DNA from: Wyeomyia smithii
Taxonomy: Eukaryota > Arthropoda > Insecta > Diptera > Culicidae
Direction of reading: 5' to 3'
NCBI RefSeq assembly: GCF_029784165.1
Contig: NC_073695.1
Coordinates: forward strand, 247,937,589-248,001,588
Length of the DNA: 64,000 bases
Position 1 is the first letter of the stretch, and every line of letters starts with the position of its first letter. Shown here piece after piece: positions 23,610-35,648 of this stretch. The notes beneath the pieces are model-generated. The model made no database searches. It worked only from the letters and a program-made list of their open reading frames with translations, and had not been told where the DNA came from. Both the position numbers and the translations under genes were made by a program.

Positions 23610-24940
23610 CTCTTCAGAGGTATTTTTCTTATTCCTGGAATTCCGGTTTTCCGCAGATATGCTTCAAATCTAAGGAATCTCAAGGTTTGAACATTTTTTT
23701 AGAGAACCTTACAATTATTGACTCAAAGCTCATAAAATTAGTTCCATAGACCATTTTAATGGTTTTGGTAATATGCTTTCAAAATGTTTTACCCGGAACA
23801 GATTTGCCTGGGGCTTCTAGTGGCCATAGAAACAATATAAAAACAAGGTTGAATACTATCCAATATAAATATTCTCGTAATCGGAATGATGCCCAGAGAT
23901 AGGAAAATGGCCTAGACGCCATTTTGAATTCCAAGATGGCGACTTTTGGTTTCTAGAAAACAACCTAAAATGGTTGAATACCCCCAATAGTGTATTTCCA
24001 TAATCTAAATGATGCCCAGAGAATGAAAAACGACCCCAGACACCATTTTGGATTCCAAACGGTGACTTCTGGTTCCTGGAAAACAGCAAAATATGGCCAA
24101 ATACCAGGTTTTTCCGGAATCGGGATGGCGCCCTAAGACCATGAAATTACCCCAGACGGCATTTTGGATCTCAAAATGGGGACTTCCGGTTTTTGGGATA
24201 CAATCTAGAATGGTCGAGTACCCCCCAATATGTGCATTTCTGGAATTATAATAATGCCCTGAGACCGTAAATCGACTTCGGACGCCACCCAATATGTGCA
24301 TTACAGGAATCTGTATGATGCGCTGAGACCATAAATCAACTACAAACATTTTAAATTCAAGATGGTGACTTCCGGTTCATCTGAAGTTGTTTTCAGTTCT
24401 CTAGGCATCTTTCCGATTCCGAAAGTACTCATGTCAGGTGGTATTTGGACAATTTCGGATGTTTTCCTGGAACCGGAAGTCACCATTTTGAATTTAAAAT
24501 GTTTGTAGTTGATTTATGGTCTCAGCGCATCATACAGATTCCTGTAATGCACATATTGGGTGGTATACGGTCATTTTAGGTTGTTTTCCGGTAACTGGAA
24601 GTCGTTATTTTGAAATCCAAAATGCCGTCTAAGGACGTTTCCGGGTCTCTGGACATCATCCCGATTCCGAAAATACCCATATTGGATGGTATTTGACCTT
24701 GTTTCATTTATTTATTTCTATGGCCTCTAGAAGCCCCAGTGGAATCTATTTCGGAAGGTCCATTTTCGGGGCATATCACCAAAAATCCCAAAACCATCAA
24801 AACGGCCTGTGGAAGTAATTTTATGAACTTTGAACCAATAATTGTAAAAAATTTTGTTCAAATATCCATACAATCCCTCAGTTTCGGAACATATCCCCAG
24901 AAAACCGAATTTCGCAATAAAGAAACCTGACAATTTTGTT
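23610..24940. mobile_element. Long fold-back element with internal direct subrepeats
   Basis: Outer arm segments 23610-23880 and 24680-24940 are inverted homologues; paired blocks include CTGGGGCTTCTAG-GGCCATAG and ATAAAATTA-TTCCA. Inner segments 24288-24384 and 24468-24575 are nearly identical inverted copies with about one mismatch in 90 bp over a ~84-bp centre. Between outer and inner parts the left arm carries extra direct ~120-bp units of the 126-bp family (GACTTCTGGTT-type marks at about 23940, 24063, 24181 and 24367). This plan, long inverted arms made partly of tandem subrepeats, is that of Drosophila FB elements; relationship by descent is not shown. Confidence 0.75.
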
Positions 24941-25500
24941 TAATTCCTCGTCATTGCAAATTGCCATTTGCATGACGTGTGGGATGATTCTCCTTCTGTT
25001 GCCTATCATTTTCAGAACTTTATAAGCCACTAAATATTCAGATAGACAAGCACTCTAGTAGCAGAACTTCACAATTTTTTTAACACAAATTTTTTTAATC
25101 TTGCTTTCACTAGGGTCAACATAAGAACCTATCGATCATGTAGAAATAAATTAACATAAGACAGGTTGTCATGATGCTACGCTTACGTTAATTTCAATTT
25201 CAATAGTTCTTCAATTATTTTCCATGTTGGAAAATTGCAGGTGCTCCGCCAAATATTTTGTCCTTTAAGAGTGCTCCGCCGAGAAAATCTGCTCTAAATG
25301 AACTACAGTAAACTACAATCCCAAATCCGCGTGAAAAAACGGATCATTTTTGATATCCGCTTAAAACTAAGAACAAGAAAAATCAGTTTTCTAATAGATA
25401 GGAAATCGCCTCTGTTATCGTGAGGTTTGTCCTCTGCAATATAAAAAATCATTACATTAATTAATTATAGATAAATCGTCCAGCTCAGAACTCTGTGGGG
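24941..25500. other. Unassigned spacer
   Basis: No gene. A trace of the TACGCG MITE vocabulary (AATCCGCGTGAAAAAACGG) occurs near 25325. Confidence 0.4.
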
Positions 25501-25544
25501 GTATGTGGCAGGTTTGATTTTGTTCATTAGGTTTGATTTTGACA

Positions 25545-26470
25545 TTTACTCTAATAGCGTCGGGTCGAGAGAAGCAACGCTTCAAAATTTTGCTCGTGCA
25601 TCGCGAACATCCAAACTACTCGCAATTATCGTTGAATGTGCCCAAATCAGCTATCAGCAACGTAATAATAGTGTTTGGAGAACATTTGTCTACTGCCAGA
25701 AATACAGAATCTGGGGAATATGGAAATTCGAAGGCCACAAAAACGACGAAAAGAGTGGCCAGCAGTTTCAAGCGGAATCCCAACCTCTCCGTACGAGATG
25801 CCGCAAGCGAACTGGGAGTGTCGTCTAAAATTGTGAATCGGGCTAAAAAATCGAACCGAACTGTCGACTTACATAAAGATAGTAGCTCGAAATCGTAACG
25901 ATAAGCAAAACAAGTCGGCCAGACAACGAACAGATCGCGAAAGCTGTACGTGAAGATGCTGAAGAAGTTTGATTACGTGGTATAGGATGATGAATCTTAC
26001 GTCAGATAGACGTGAAACAGCTTCCTGGACAGGAGTATTATACGGCACCTGCAAGAGAAAAGCTGGCAGAGATTTTCAAACACATTAAGCTGTCAGGTGT
26101 TCATCGCCGAAGGTTCCATCAACCAGGAAATTTATGTGCCTGAATAACGTCTGTTGCCTTTTCTCGAGCAACACGGTTCTGTTCGACGCGTTGTCCAGTT
26201 CTGTTTTGACCGGATTCGGCAACTTGCCATCACGAGAAAAGGCCATGGAGTCTTACGTCACGAACAACGTCCAAGTGGTGCCAAAGAGCATTAACCCTCC
26301 CAAAAAATCAAAGCTCCGCCCGCTAGAAAAATACTAGGCTATCGTCAAGTGGAACCTCAAGAAGGAACGGAAGACAGTTGTCAACGAGATGCAGTTCAAG
26401 GTTTACTGGCGATCTGCGGCGAACAAACTGTTCGCATAAGGTTCAGATTTGGTTCCGTGGAACTATCTTG
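25545..26470 (+). pseudogene. ITm-superfamily (D37E-like) transposase, second copy, heavily damaged
   Basis: Clear blocks in order: HPNYSQLSLNVPKSAISNV (HTH), TTKRVASSFKRNPNLSVRDA and LGVSSKIVNRAKK (second HTH), ARKLYVKMLKKFDYVV with a stop then DDESYV (first acid), NQEIYV, VTNNVQVVPKSINPP and KLRPLEKY (third acid). At least three frameshifts and several stops. The part between the first acid and NQEIYV is shortened, and the FWPD-LASCHY motif with the second acid is scrambled. It is a different lineage from the copy at 9.3-10.35 kb, to judge by the sequence of the HTH blocks. Termini were not identified. Confidence 0.85.
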
Positions 26471-26700
26471 CTGAACAACAGGACACATTACTCACAAACC
26501 GAACTTCATTCTAAATAAAGTAGGCACCGTCAACACCTGAAAGTAACTTGAAAGTTCATGAGAAGCTGCTTGTTCCCCTTTATTGGAACCTTAAAGTTCA
26601 CATAAAGTTCACTCGTGAACTTCAAAACCCCCGGAAATAAAAGTTCGGTTAGCATTTTATCCGTACTTTTAATCAGCACGAAAGTTCAGGAGAATTCTAT

Positions 26701-27057
26701 TTTTTTTTTTTTATTCTCGCTTATTTACCGTCGGTCTAGTTCCGCCACTGTTGTGGCCAATCACCGACGCCCAGGGAGACGACTCCAAACCCAGGACCCT
26801 AACTCACGACCCGTTTATTAACAGACCGGCGCCAACGGCTTTACTTCCTCATGCGATGGAAGGCGTGATCCCAGAGATTTTTCGCCTCAGGAAATCTCCC
26901 GGTGTCGGCTAGGATTGAATCTAGACCAGTTGGGTTGGTTGTGAGTGGATCACGCCACCTCACAACCATCGACACCTATGTCGGCGGTGGAATTCGAACC
27001 CAGGCGTTGAGCGTGGTTGGCGGAGACGTTACCAACCACACTAGGCCCCCGCTCAGG
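26701..27057 (-). mobile_element. Full-length tRNA-derived SINE, 357 bp
   Basis: Perfect 13-bp target duplication AGGAGAATTCTAT at 26688-26700 and 27058-27070. On the minus strand the element starts CTGAGCGGGGGCCTAGTGTG. It has a pol III A-box-like TAGTGTGGTTGG (27032-27043) and a B-box GGTTCGAATTCC (26989-27000), and ends in an A-rich tail (T-run at 26701-26713). The head resembles SINE200-type mosquito SINEs. Transcription would be by RNA polymerase III and mobilisation by a LINE in trans (family knowledge). Confidence 0.92.
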
Positions 27058-27866
27058 AGGAGAATTCTATGTCGCACTTCATTTCCACTTTGAAGTTCAT
27101 GTTATTTAAGTTTCCACTCGGCTTTGGCGAAAGTGAAGTTTGCTTCAGGATTAGAGATGAAAAATGAGTTTTTCAAAAACAAAAAGAAAAGTAGTTTATT
27201 TTATTATCATCGGATTTTTTTTTTATCTAAATAAACGGCAAAAGGAAAACAAAGCTATAATTCCAATAGGTAATATTAGACTGCCTCAAAGCTTTCTCTA
27301 TCTGAACACTTTCTTTTGTTACCTTACAGGGAATCAATTATGAATTCAGATTCCCAGGAATGTGCAGATCAACAGAAAAAATAAACCAGATGTAAGCTGT
27401 GAATTCCCGTTAGACACTTGTTTGTGCGTGATGCTTTTATCCCTGAGCATTTTGTCCAAATCTTGGGTATTTTTTACATTCGGCCACAGCATAATGTTGC
27501 CGGTTCTGGAGGTCCGAATCCATTTCTCGGACACCACCGAGAGTTTTCTATGTCACTAACGGCTCGTTTCGATTACGGCAAACAGCATATCTATTAATCT
27601 AAAAAGTTTTTATCGATGTTGATCATTTATCATATTTTGTATATACTGCTTACCAGAATAAATTTTCAATAAAGGTTTGAAAGGAAAATATTGCGTTTTT
27701 CAATTACATTTCCAACAAACTGCAGTAAAATCAAAACATACTAGACAACTGTCAGACTTAAATTCACAGTGCGTTCCGCGCGTACTTTTTCTGAACTTTG
27801 AAGTTCAGAAAAAGTTCCGCGTCAGCCTTTTATGAACTTCCCAGTTCGCATGAGGTTCCGCCTGTA

Positions 27867-28779
27867 GGGGAACAACGGGCAACACGGACAGGGCGGGTAA
27901 GATGGTCCGTTGCTCATTTCTATAAAAACCATTGAAATTAACAAAAATCATTTATGCCAGTTACATTCTTACAGCATTCTGTGAGTTTCGAGATATTATG
28001 TAGATTGAAACAATAGTTAGTTATTTGAGAAATAATAAAAATAAGCTCACCCTCAACAGCAAAGCAATGTGATGTAGTTTTTGCCGTGCCGAATTTAAGC
28101 TTCTGCTGCGGTAAAACTTCAGAAAAATACAATTTTCAATGACATTGGAATAATTAAGCATATTTGAAACATGTGGGTGAAGATAGTTTAGTGAAAATAT
28201 GATTTTTTTGGAAATCACATCGATCCAAAAAATTGTTTGCCTCTTGGGCAAGACGGTCAGTCGTTGTGTTCGCAAAACGGGCAGTCTGAGAAAACGACGA
28301 TAGCACCATTGAATATTGTTTCTTTCAGCATTCTTAGCACGTGAGATGAGACTTAAAGTCATTAACTCTCATTTGAAACAAAATCATCATTAGAAACGTT
28401 ATTAAAACCTGTAAATATGCTACATGTAAATGATGTGAATGATTTCGCCTGCGCAGCGGACGGTTAGCTTTAAACACGTGCTTTTTTGCGCAGCACGTCG
28501 TCCCGTATATAAAAGAAATTTGCTATAGTCTTTCATAGGGCCGTCTTACCAGCACAGCCGGTCTGTTTCATATGCACGTTGTGAAATAGTGGTTTTTCGA
28601 GACTGTTTTTATTTTAGTGAAAACTAATATAAAATCACTCTAAAAAGGAAAGGTTTGCATTATTTTATGAAAAGCACTAGTCAATGTCGAATATTATGAA
28701 TATCGTTGGTTGCAATGTTGTGTTTTGAGCAGAATAATGAATGATTTCCTTAGGGTGACCGTCTTGCCCGTTGTTCCCC
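27867..28779. mobile_element. 913-bp TA-flanked MITE (GGGGAACAACGGGCAA ends)
   Basis: The inverted ends match for 16 bp exactly and 21 of 23 overall. TA at 27865-27866 and 28780-28781. Internal words GGGCAAGACGG, GGGTAAGATGG and GGGCCGTCTTACC echo the ends. An internal TATATAAAAG box lies at 28506-28515. No transposase frame. Removing it joins the AAGTTC repeat seamlessly. Confidence 0.85.
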
Positions 28780-29941
28780 TACTTTTTCTGAACTTTCAAG
28801 CTGAAAGAGAGACCCGGTGTGTTCCTAGCCATGAACGTGTAGGTAACGAAGAGAAATCAGCACATCGTGTAAAACCGATTGTGATCTCATATAGCGGGAA
28901 CGGGGCAGTGGTATGAATCTAGGCTTCAAAGAGGAAGGACTCGAGTTCGAAGCTTGTGTAGTAAGTTGCAAAAAAATATGAAATGTAATAATAAAGTAAA
29001 TGATTATCATGGGATTATACCAACACGAATAATGGTGGTGGAGGGAATTGAAAATTGCAAATTGACTTTTATTTTAAGTTTTCGGAAGTTTTCTTTTCAA
29101 GCTGAATAGCGCTCTGTTCAGCGACCTATCCGAGCTTGATCTGAACTTCCTAGTTCGGTTTAGAAGTTGCTTTGTATGCTATTCGTAGTTTATTCAACAA
29201 ATGCGAACTTGAAAGTACGGTTAATTACTTAAAAATTGAGCTGAATAGAATTCTATTCATGATCGTTAGATTGGCTGATTAGTCTATGAATTCTATTTTT
29301 ATCCGAACTTTTGGGTACTTGGGTCTTATTCTTCTATAAATCTGTATTTTTAGAAATTTACTCCTTCGATATTATGCCGGTCACAATCAGGGATAAATTA
29401 AATAAAAATAGCTTATAACTTATTCCTGTTGTAAAAACGTTCAATAGCAATTTATGGTTTTTATGGTAACCATATGATAAACATGATATACTTTTAATCA
29501 CCATCAGCAGCTGCATTGCAGTTTTTCTTTGATTGCTTACGATTAGAATCGTGTATCGCAATAATAGACCAGCGGCGCTCTTCTTCACCTGTGCTGTACG
29601 GTACTGTTGCCTTTACCATGTCTTGGAAATGTCTTCTATCAAGAGATCAGTTTTTATTAGATTCGAACGACAGAATCAAGAATTGTTTAAGAAAGAGGAC
29701 TCAAAAAACCTTTACCTTCGGGATATTTAATAAGTCTGAGTTCATGGAAGCAAGAATTAAATGACCTATCGGGGCGGGGACTGTCATTTTTTGATACTGA
29801 TATAGAGAATGTCGCAGTGAATAGTTAGTGTCTATTCATATTGTCTCTGCTAGATATACTCGAATGTGATTGGTAATGAACCAGTCGTATAAATTTGTCC
29901 TTGCAGCTTTTCATCGATTTCTACCGCTGAGCAATGAAATA

Positions 29942-29981
29942 ATAATGATAACCAACGTATCACAAAATTGGTTATCATTAT
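29942..29981. repeat. Perfect 14-bp hairpin
   Basis: ATAATGATAACCAA at 29942-29955 and its complement at 29968-29981 with a 12-base loop. Isolated; function unknown. The rest of 29331-30000 shows no gene. Confidence 0.6.
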
Positions 29982-29999
29982 CCATTATGTGGTCATGTT

Positions 30000-30110
30000 G
30001 TTACTATCGTTTGAAATCTGGCGGAAGATTCACCAGTTTCATTTCATATTTTATAGAGTGTACCCCAGTATAGAAAACAAAGACGTAATCCCGCGTCAAA
30101 AACTAAAATA
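30000..30110 (+). repeat. Dispersed repeat end, paired with 52625-52730
   Basis: ATCGTTTGAAATCTG, CCAGTTTCATTT, CAGTATAGAAAACAAAGACG and CGTCAAAAA occur in the same order and spacing at both places, ending in the ACGTC palindrome word. Likely two copies of one dispersed element's end. Confidence 0.6.
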
Positions 30111-30699
30111 CATTTATTTTGAAAAGTTATTCAAAATGTTATTCAAAATAACATTGCGCATTTGAGGGTTGAGGCTGCAATCAAGCCATATGCTAACAAG
30201 ACGCTAATCAGAAACCGTTTCTTGTAATGAGAAAAATCTTGCTTGCTGTTCCAAATAGGAATCTAATTCGAATGTCTACCTGCTATGACAACCAGTTGGA
30301 ACCTTGTTGCTTCACATTCAAACATCTTGTGTACGTCAAAAACTGCCAGCATTTTTGTCTCCTTTTTTGACAGTCTCAGCGAATCAAAACAACAGCAGTG
30401 GTATCCTTGCATCCAGAGGACTTTTGCCGCTCCATATTCCCTCGTCTGGTGAGTTTTTCTCACCACGCTCACAATGTACTACGAACTGTATCCGCTTCCA
30501 AATCCGTAGAGTATTGCTCTCGTACTGCTGCACCACACGGACGGCTAGCCTCGAAAGGCAAACAATCTGCCGTTCGGCAGGTTAGTCTCTCGGTAAACTT
30601 GACTTCGAACGGATGCGATAACGGTACTTCGGTAATCCTGTGCGCTAGCATTCAAGTCCTTTTCGAGCGACAATAGTGTACTCCAGGTAATAGACTTGC

Positions 30700-32152
30700 A
30701 GGCGTTAAAGTGTTGTGGTCGTACTGTAAACGGTGACGTTCCCGTCACGCCTGCCAGTGACGGTGACGGACCTTAGTTTTGCCTGAACTGCTGCAGTGTG
30801 ATTTTTCCTATTGGAATCGCTGGTTGGCGTCGCCACTGTGGTGTGTGCGTCGTCGTCGTCGCGTCGGCAAAACGAGAGTGTATTTCGATTCTCATTGCCG
30901 TACGGTGTGCTTCGTCTGGAGCAAGAGTAATAAGAACCAAGAGAGAAGGGCACAAACGATGATAAACAGGCCGCAGCACAGTAAACCAAAAACTTCATCT
31001 GATCTGATCTGGTGGTGCTGCTGTTCGCTGGTGTTGAATGACAGTAGCCAGAATGTTTTTAAAAGTTAAAAGAAAGCCAGGTGTTCGCGGAGCATTATCT
31101 AAGGTTAAAACTAGTTATCAGTGAAAGAAGTCTTCTAAATACAGTGCAAGAACCGGTACCGACTCGGCAGTGACTGTATAGGTGTTGATAGTGCTGCTGT
31201 ATGGTAGAAAATTGGTTTTTGCGTTTGCGTTGCAGAGGCAGGTGTCTAATTAGAATCAAGATCTGCTTAATTAGACTAAAACCACCGAATGCCACTTGCT
31301 GACAGGTTGGAATCGTCAGAACTGCGGAAGCTCTTGCCGTAAAATACAATTACACGTAGTGACAAGTGTTTGTTTACAAACTCGCAACGGTTCCAGCAGG
31401 TCAGTTTCGCGAAGCATTCCCAGTGGTTTTCGCATGTTCGTCCACCGGAAAACTGTGCCAGCTGTGTTATCTAAGCAAAAACTACGTAATTCAAATAGTT
31501 CGAAGCGAAAATTCGGCGTTTTTATAATTGGAAACTGACATTTTTGACCTAGAGGTGTGTTGTTTTGTTTTTGCTTTTACCGTGCGAGTGTAATTCGGCT
31601 GAGCGAACGCCTTCTCGCGTACTGCGGGACCGTACACGGTGGTACGGTTGTGTGAGTGCACAACCCGTTGAACTCGCCGTGAGAGATTCTGTTGTGCGGG
31701 TCGTGCAAAAGCAAAAGGTGATAGATTTTAAATTATGTTGTAAAATCAGCCCCGTTCTACGAAACACTCGGCGCTCAAGTTGCCTGCTATTATCAATGGA
31801 AGACGCAGTGCTTCTTCCCGTAACGCACCATCCCGTACTGTCACACTTTATTGATCCGATTGGATGTGTGCCGTTCGGAAAGTGCTAACTCTAGCGGAAA
31901 ATCCTATAGGAAAAGTCAGTACCGAATGTGTGTTAGTGTTACAGCATTCTGGCCAAGCAGCAGCAGTAGATAGGGAGACAAAAGCAAGAAAGCAAGCAGA
32001 TTGGTTGCCAACGTGAATCTCGGTGTGTTCTGGTGCGCTGCAGAAGCGGAAGCGGAGCGCAATGATGCTGGGTGGCTGTGATATGCTAAAAGTGTTGCAA
32101 CAAGAGTGATTTCAGTGCAAAAGTGTTTGCGATTGTGTTTGTAGCTTTTTGT
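30700..32152 (+). other. Candidate 5' untranslated first exon of a host gene
   Basis: Unique-looking, GC-richer sequence with CAG/CTG, GTCGTC and AAAGTG-type words typical of long dipteran leaders. Several ATGs open only short frames. It stops at TTTTTGT|GTAAGTAT (donor GT at 32153-32154), a near-consensus 5' splice site, after which the sequence turns AT-rich at once. The 5' end is not fixed; the similar character reaches back to about 30400. No TATA box stands out. No coding product can be named. Strand and exon status are inferences from the donor and composition change. Confidence 0.45.
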
Positions 32153-33295
32153 GTAAGTATATGCCCCAGTTAATTCTATTTCACTTTAAGCTTTTATTGT
32201 TTGCTGGTGGGGACGTTCTGAAAAGACACGACAAAGTTTGTAATGTTAAAGCATGGGTTTTTCGAGAAGAAAGGTTAACTAAATGGGATTCTCCCAGATG
32301 GAACAAAAATAGTGTCACAAATCTGTCAATTACTGTGAAGAATATGTAGTTCGGGGAAGAGAGAGAAAGTTGATTTTCCTCATTCGATTTGATATGTTTG
32401 AAGCATCTTAAGCTGAGTATCTTAAGTAGTGATTTAATTAGATCTTAGTGATTGACATTTAGAGCAGATTTTGAGCTCTGATATGAACATATGTTTATTT
32501 TGAAAAGCGTCTGTTGAGCTCTTAATTAATAGTTATTATGTTCAAGTATTTGGCTTAGAAAACTGATTATTTCTGCAAGTGTAGAAATTTTGCAGCTTAA
32601 AGAATAATATTAGCATGCATTTTTGTGAAGTATTGTAGCTTTGATTCTTGTGTATAAAAACTGTTCAAGTACGGCAGATTTTGTTTTCGAATAAATTTGA
32701 ATGCAGGTTTACCTGCAATGTTTAGTTATTCAAAAACCGTGTTGTATTTTGAAATTTTTCCCGCATATTGTATGAGCAAACCAGAAATTCCAACATAAGT
32801 TTACAAAACAGGTGTAGAAACGTTACATTTTTTTAGATGAAAAAGAGTAGGTTTTCATTTAAAACTTTTGGATTTAGTGCTTAAGCATAAAAAATGTCAG
32901 CAAAAAAAAAACAATAATTTCAGATTCAGTCCAAAACAATGCCGTCAAAATTCAGCCTTAAAGGGCTGATAAACGTACCAAAAGATTAGAAAAACAAATC
33001 GGGAATTAATTCCAAGTTTAGCCCTAATTGGTTCCAAAATTGGAAAAGACTAAGAACAAGAATGAAATCAAACGTTCAGGAAATTTTTGGTAGATACCGC
33101 AACTATAAGAGCATAGTGTATCCTGTGATCCAATAGTGGAGGAAGTAATTTATAAATAATATGATCATCTATTAACGAACTTCACCTGTGCAACAGTTTC
33201 CATAATAAACTGTTATCTGGGAAAATAATTTTATGAGTAATAATCGTACTAAAACCACACACATATCTTAAAACAATCGTGGACAAAAGAAGAAA
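32153..33295. other. AT-rich intron-like sequence
   Basis: Begins with the GTAAGTAT donor and continues as A/T-rich spacer with no gene or clear repeat. Confidence 0.4.
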
Positions 33296-33313
33296 ATGGG
33301 TGGTGCCTTCCGG
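33296..33313 (+). other. Possible mini coding exon (ATG plus five codons, then donor)
   Basis: GAAAATGGGTGGTGCCTTCC: ATG in an AAAATGG context, reading MGGAFR in phase to GTAAGT at 33314. The start context and donor are good, but there is no convincing acceptor upstream and no in-phase exon downstream, so this is weak. Confidence 0.15.
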
Positions 33314-33383
33314 GTAAGTTTCTGAAAAATACAGTATTCTTCAGTAATTTGGATATTTTCAGTATATATTGTTGTAGCTACAT

Positions 33384-33695
33384 ATGTACTTATGTTTAAT
33401 CTATTATTTCTTCAACTTCTTATGCTACATAAGCAATTCGGTTCTAATTAGTTTAAACGATGAATTTGAAAGCGATGCCGCAACTATTGGTGCTACCACA
33501 ACTATTGGATCATCTACCCTAATTGAGAATCAGGAAAAGCCGAAAACTTCTGTCAAACACTTACCACAAATTACCCTTGAAAAACTAAAGTTTCTTGATG
33601 GTAGTAATAAGGCATTGAAATGTTTTTGCAGAAAAACACCCCTGAAATCCAGAAGTAGTCGAAAAGAAAAAAATGTTGAATATAACTTTGAGTGA
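33384..33695 (+). other. Open frame, 103 codons, function unknown
   Basis: From codon 24 on the translation looks hydrophilic and protein-like (LNDEFESDAATIGATTTIGS ... KTPLKSRSSRKEKN), ending in a basic tail. The first 23 codons are hydrophobic and AT-driven. A TTCTAATTAG acceptor-like site precedes LNDEFE. No family recognised. It may be an exon piece or a chance frame in A-rich DNA. Confidence 0.2.
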
Positions 33696-33710
33696 CTAAA
33701 AACAAGTTAA

Positions 33711-33850
33711 CCCTCTAGTGCACGAGTTAATTTCTAGACGGGCTTTGGAAAAATAACTATGAATCATTATAAACACTTTTCAAGCATTTATTGAAGCTTT
33801 TTAGAGATTTGACTGGAGCCCGCCAAAATGCGGCAATGGACACTAGAGGG
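33711..33850. mobile_element. piggyBac-like MITE, 140 bp
   Basis: TTAA at 33707-33710 and 33851-33854. Ends CCCTCTAGTG at both sides (10 bp perfect, then diverging). TTAA duplication plus CCC start is the piggyBac rule. No coding capacity. Confidence 0.85.
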
Positions 33851-34660
33851 TTAAGGAAAAAAAACTAAAAATTCAAAAAACGTATTAAAGGTGAAAAAAA
33901 TAGAAAATTAAAAGGAGTTTTAAAATTAACTCGACACGGTTTGAACCTAATCCAAATAAAAGCAAAGGAACAATTTCAGTCTAAGAAATGTAAATTATTT
34001 TTGAAGGATGTACAGTAATAATAGAGCAGTAAAATTTACTTATAATTCACAAATGGAAGCCGATTGTCATTTCCAAGGTTTTCATAAATATTATTAACCG
34101 CATTTCAAATTTTAACTTAAGAAACCAGAATAAATTTGACTTCAGCTGGAACCATTCTGAAGCAACTACGCAAAATATAAAAGAATGATTTCAAGTTCTG
34201 CTGAAAATAACCAAAAGGGTTCAAAAGAACAGAACACATTTAATTTAACTGAAGTGCTCCAAAAAGCTAGGAAACCTAGGAGCAAATCGAAACTGCACCC
34301 TACATTAACTGGAAGTACTTTAAAAAGCAGCGAAAAGCCCATAACAGAAAGTAGTTCTAAATTAAATTGAAGCGATCAAAGGTACACAGAAACTTTTAAA
34401 TCACAAAAAAATACTAAAATAAACTAAATACATTGATCTCGATTTAGTATCTAATAACTTAAAAAGCAACTAGAAACCAAAAACAAAACTATTTCAAATT
34501 CAATTTAGAATACATAAACTCTCGTGGATGGAGCTTGAACATTTAAAATAATTTGAAGGCTTGAAAGAATAAAATAGAATGAATTCCGAATCCAGCTCAA
34601 AATGGTTGCAAAACGTTTCTGAAGGCCTAGAATAAGCGTACAATAAAAAAAATGGTTTAA

Positions 34661-35635
34661 GGGGTAATATCCACCAAACGCTCGAAAAACAAGGCTTTTT
34701 TTATGATTTTTTAACCGTCATTTGAGATGTAAGGTATATAAATAATATATCATTAGATTAAGCATTTCTTGAAAAATAGAAAAAAAAATTATTTGCTATT
34801 TTTTTACAAACTGGTGGTGTGCAGTGATTGCCCTAACCCGTTTTTTTTTTCAAGTTCTTCCGTGGCGAGCAGAAGAAGTCGTGCTCAACGCCACCTATAA
34901 CCAAAACATTTTTTTTATTATCTACATTAGTGTCGCTAGTGAAGTACACATGATCATAATTTTGGATTTTTTCTTCGCAAAATTCGGTTTGGAAAAAAAA
35001 TCTTTTTCGACAAAAAAATCGCCTTTAATTGTTTTTAACTTTTGTTGTTGGTAATCAATCACCAAATCGTGTGTACTTCACTAGATAATCCAATGAGGAA
35101 GCTACAGTTGAAATTTCAAGTCAATCGGATGTAAACTTTTTCAGTTCTACTGCTCGCTGATTTTCAAAACATGGTTTTGAGAAAAACGCGTTTAAAATTT
35201 CAAAATGCTATAAATCTTAAGAATCGCAAGAATAAAGCCCCTAATATATTTTACCTTCAGTCAGCTATCCCTGCGCCGTAAAGTCCTTCCTGAGTTTTAT
35301 TTTCCTCTTTTTCCTTTTTGTTATCTGACGTGCTGTAGAGACGCTATAACGGTCAAAACGTGATGCAGCGACCTCTATACTTCAAACTTGAAACACGATA
35401 ACGATCAGAGGTAACTTCTGCTAGTTTAGTGAGCCTCGGAATAAAAAGAAAAACGAGCATCACCAAAATAAACGAAAAATGTTATTTTGGAGCATAAAAG
35501 TTGTTCGGTAAAAATTGATTTAAACGAATTTTGAGGTTAGATCAGTACTTGGGCAAGTTATATTTTGATTCTAGGATAGTTGTTGCATGATTTAGGCCAA
35601 TAAAAAAATGACAAATGGTGGATATTACCTACCCC
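34661..35635. mobile_element. 975-bp TTAA-flanked element with GGGGTAATATCCACC ends
   Basis: Left GGGGTAATATCCACCA. The right, on the other strand, is GGGGTAGGTAATATCCACCA, the same with a 4-base insertion (GTAG). TTAA at 34657-34660 and 35636-35639. The G start is unlike piggyBac (CCC), so the superfamily is open. The 76-codon frame inside is unassignable. Confidence 0.7.
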
Positions 35636-35648
35636 TTAAATCTTTTAA

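Larger units (their letters stand above)
26530..29330. repeat. AAGTTC-rich dispersed repeat, split by two insertions
   Basis: AAAGTTC/GAACTT words are scattered over 26540-26700, 27070-27160, 27785-27866, 28780-28800 and 29070-29320. A near-perfect palindrome ACTTTTTCTGAACTT / AAGTTCAGAAAAAGT lies at about 27784-27815. A SINE and a MITE interrupt it. Its class and ends are not resolved. Confidence 0.5.

Noticed and set aside
30469..30998. Minus-strand frames of 60-97 codons, one with a signal-peptide-like start
   Set aside because: Lie opposite the leader-like region, are short, low-complexity (Thr/Asp runs) and match no family.
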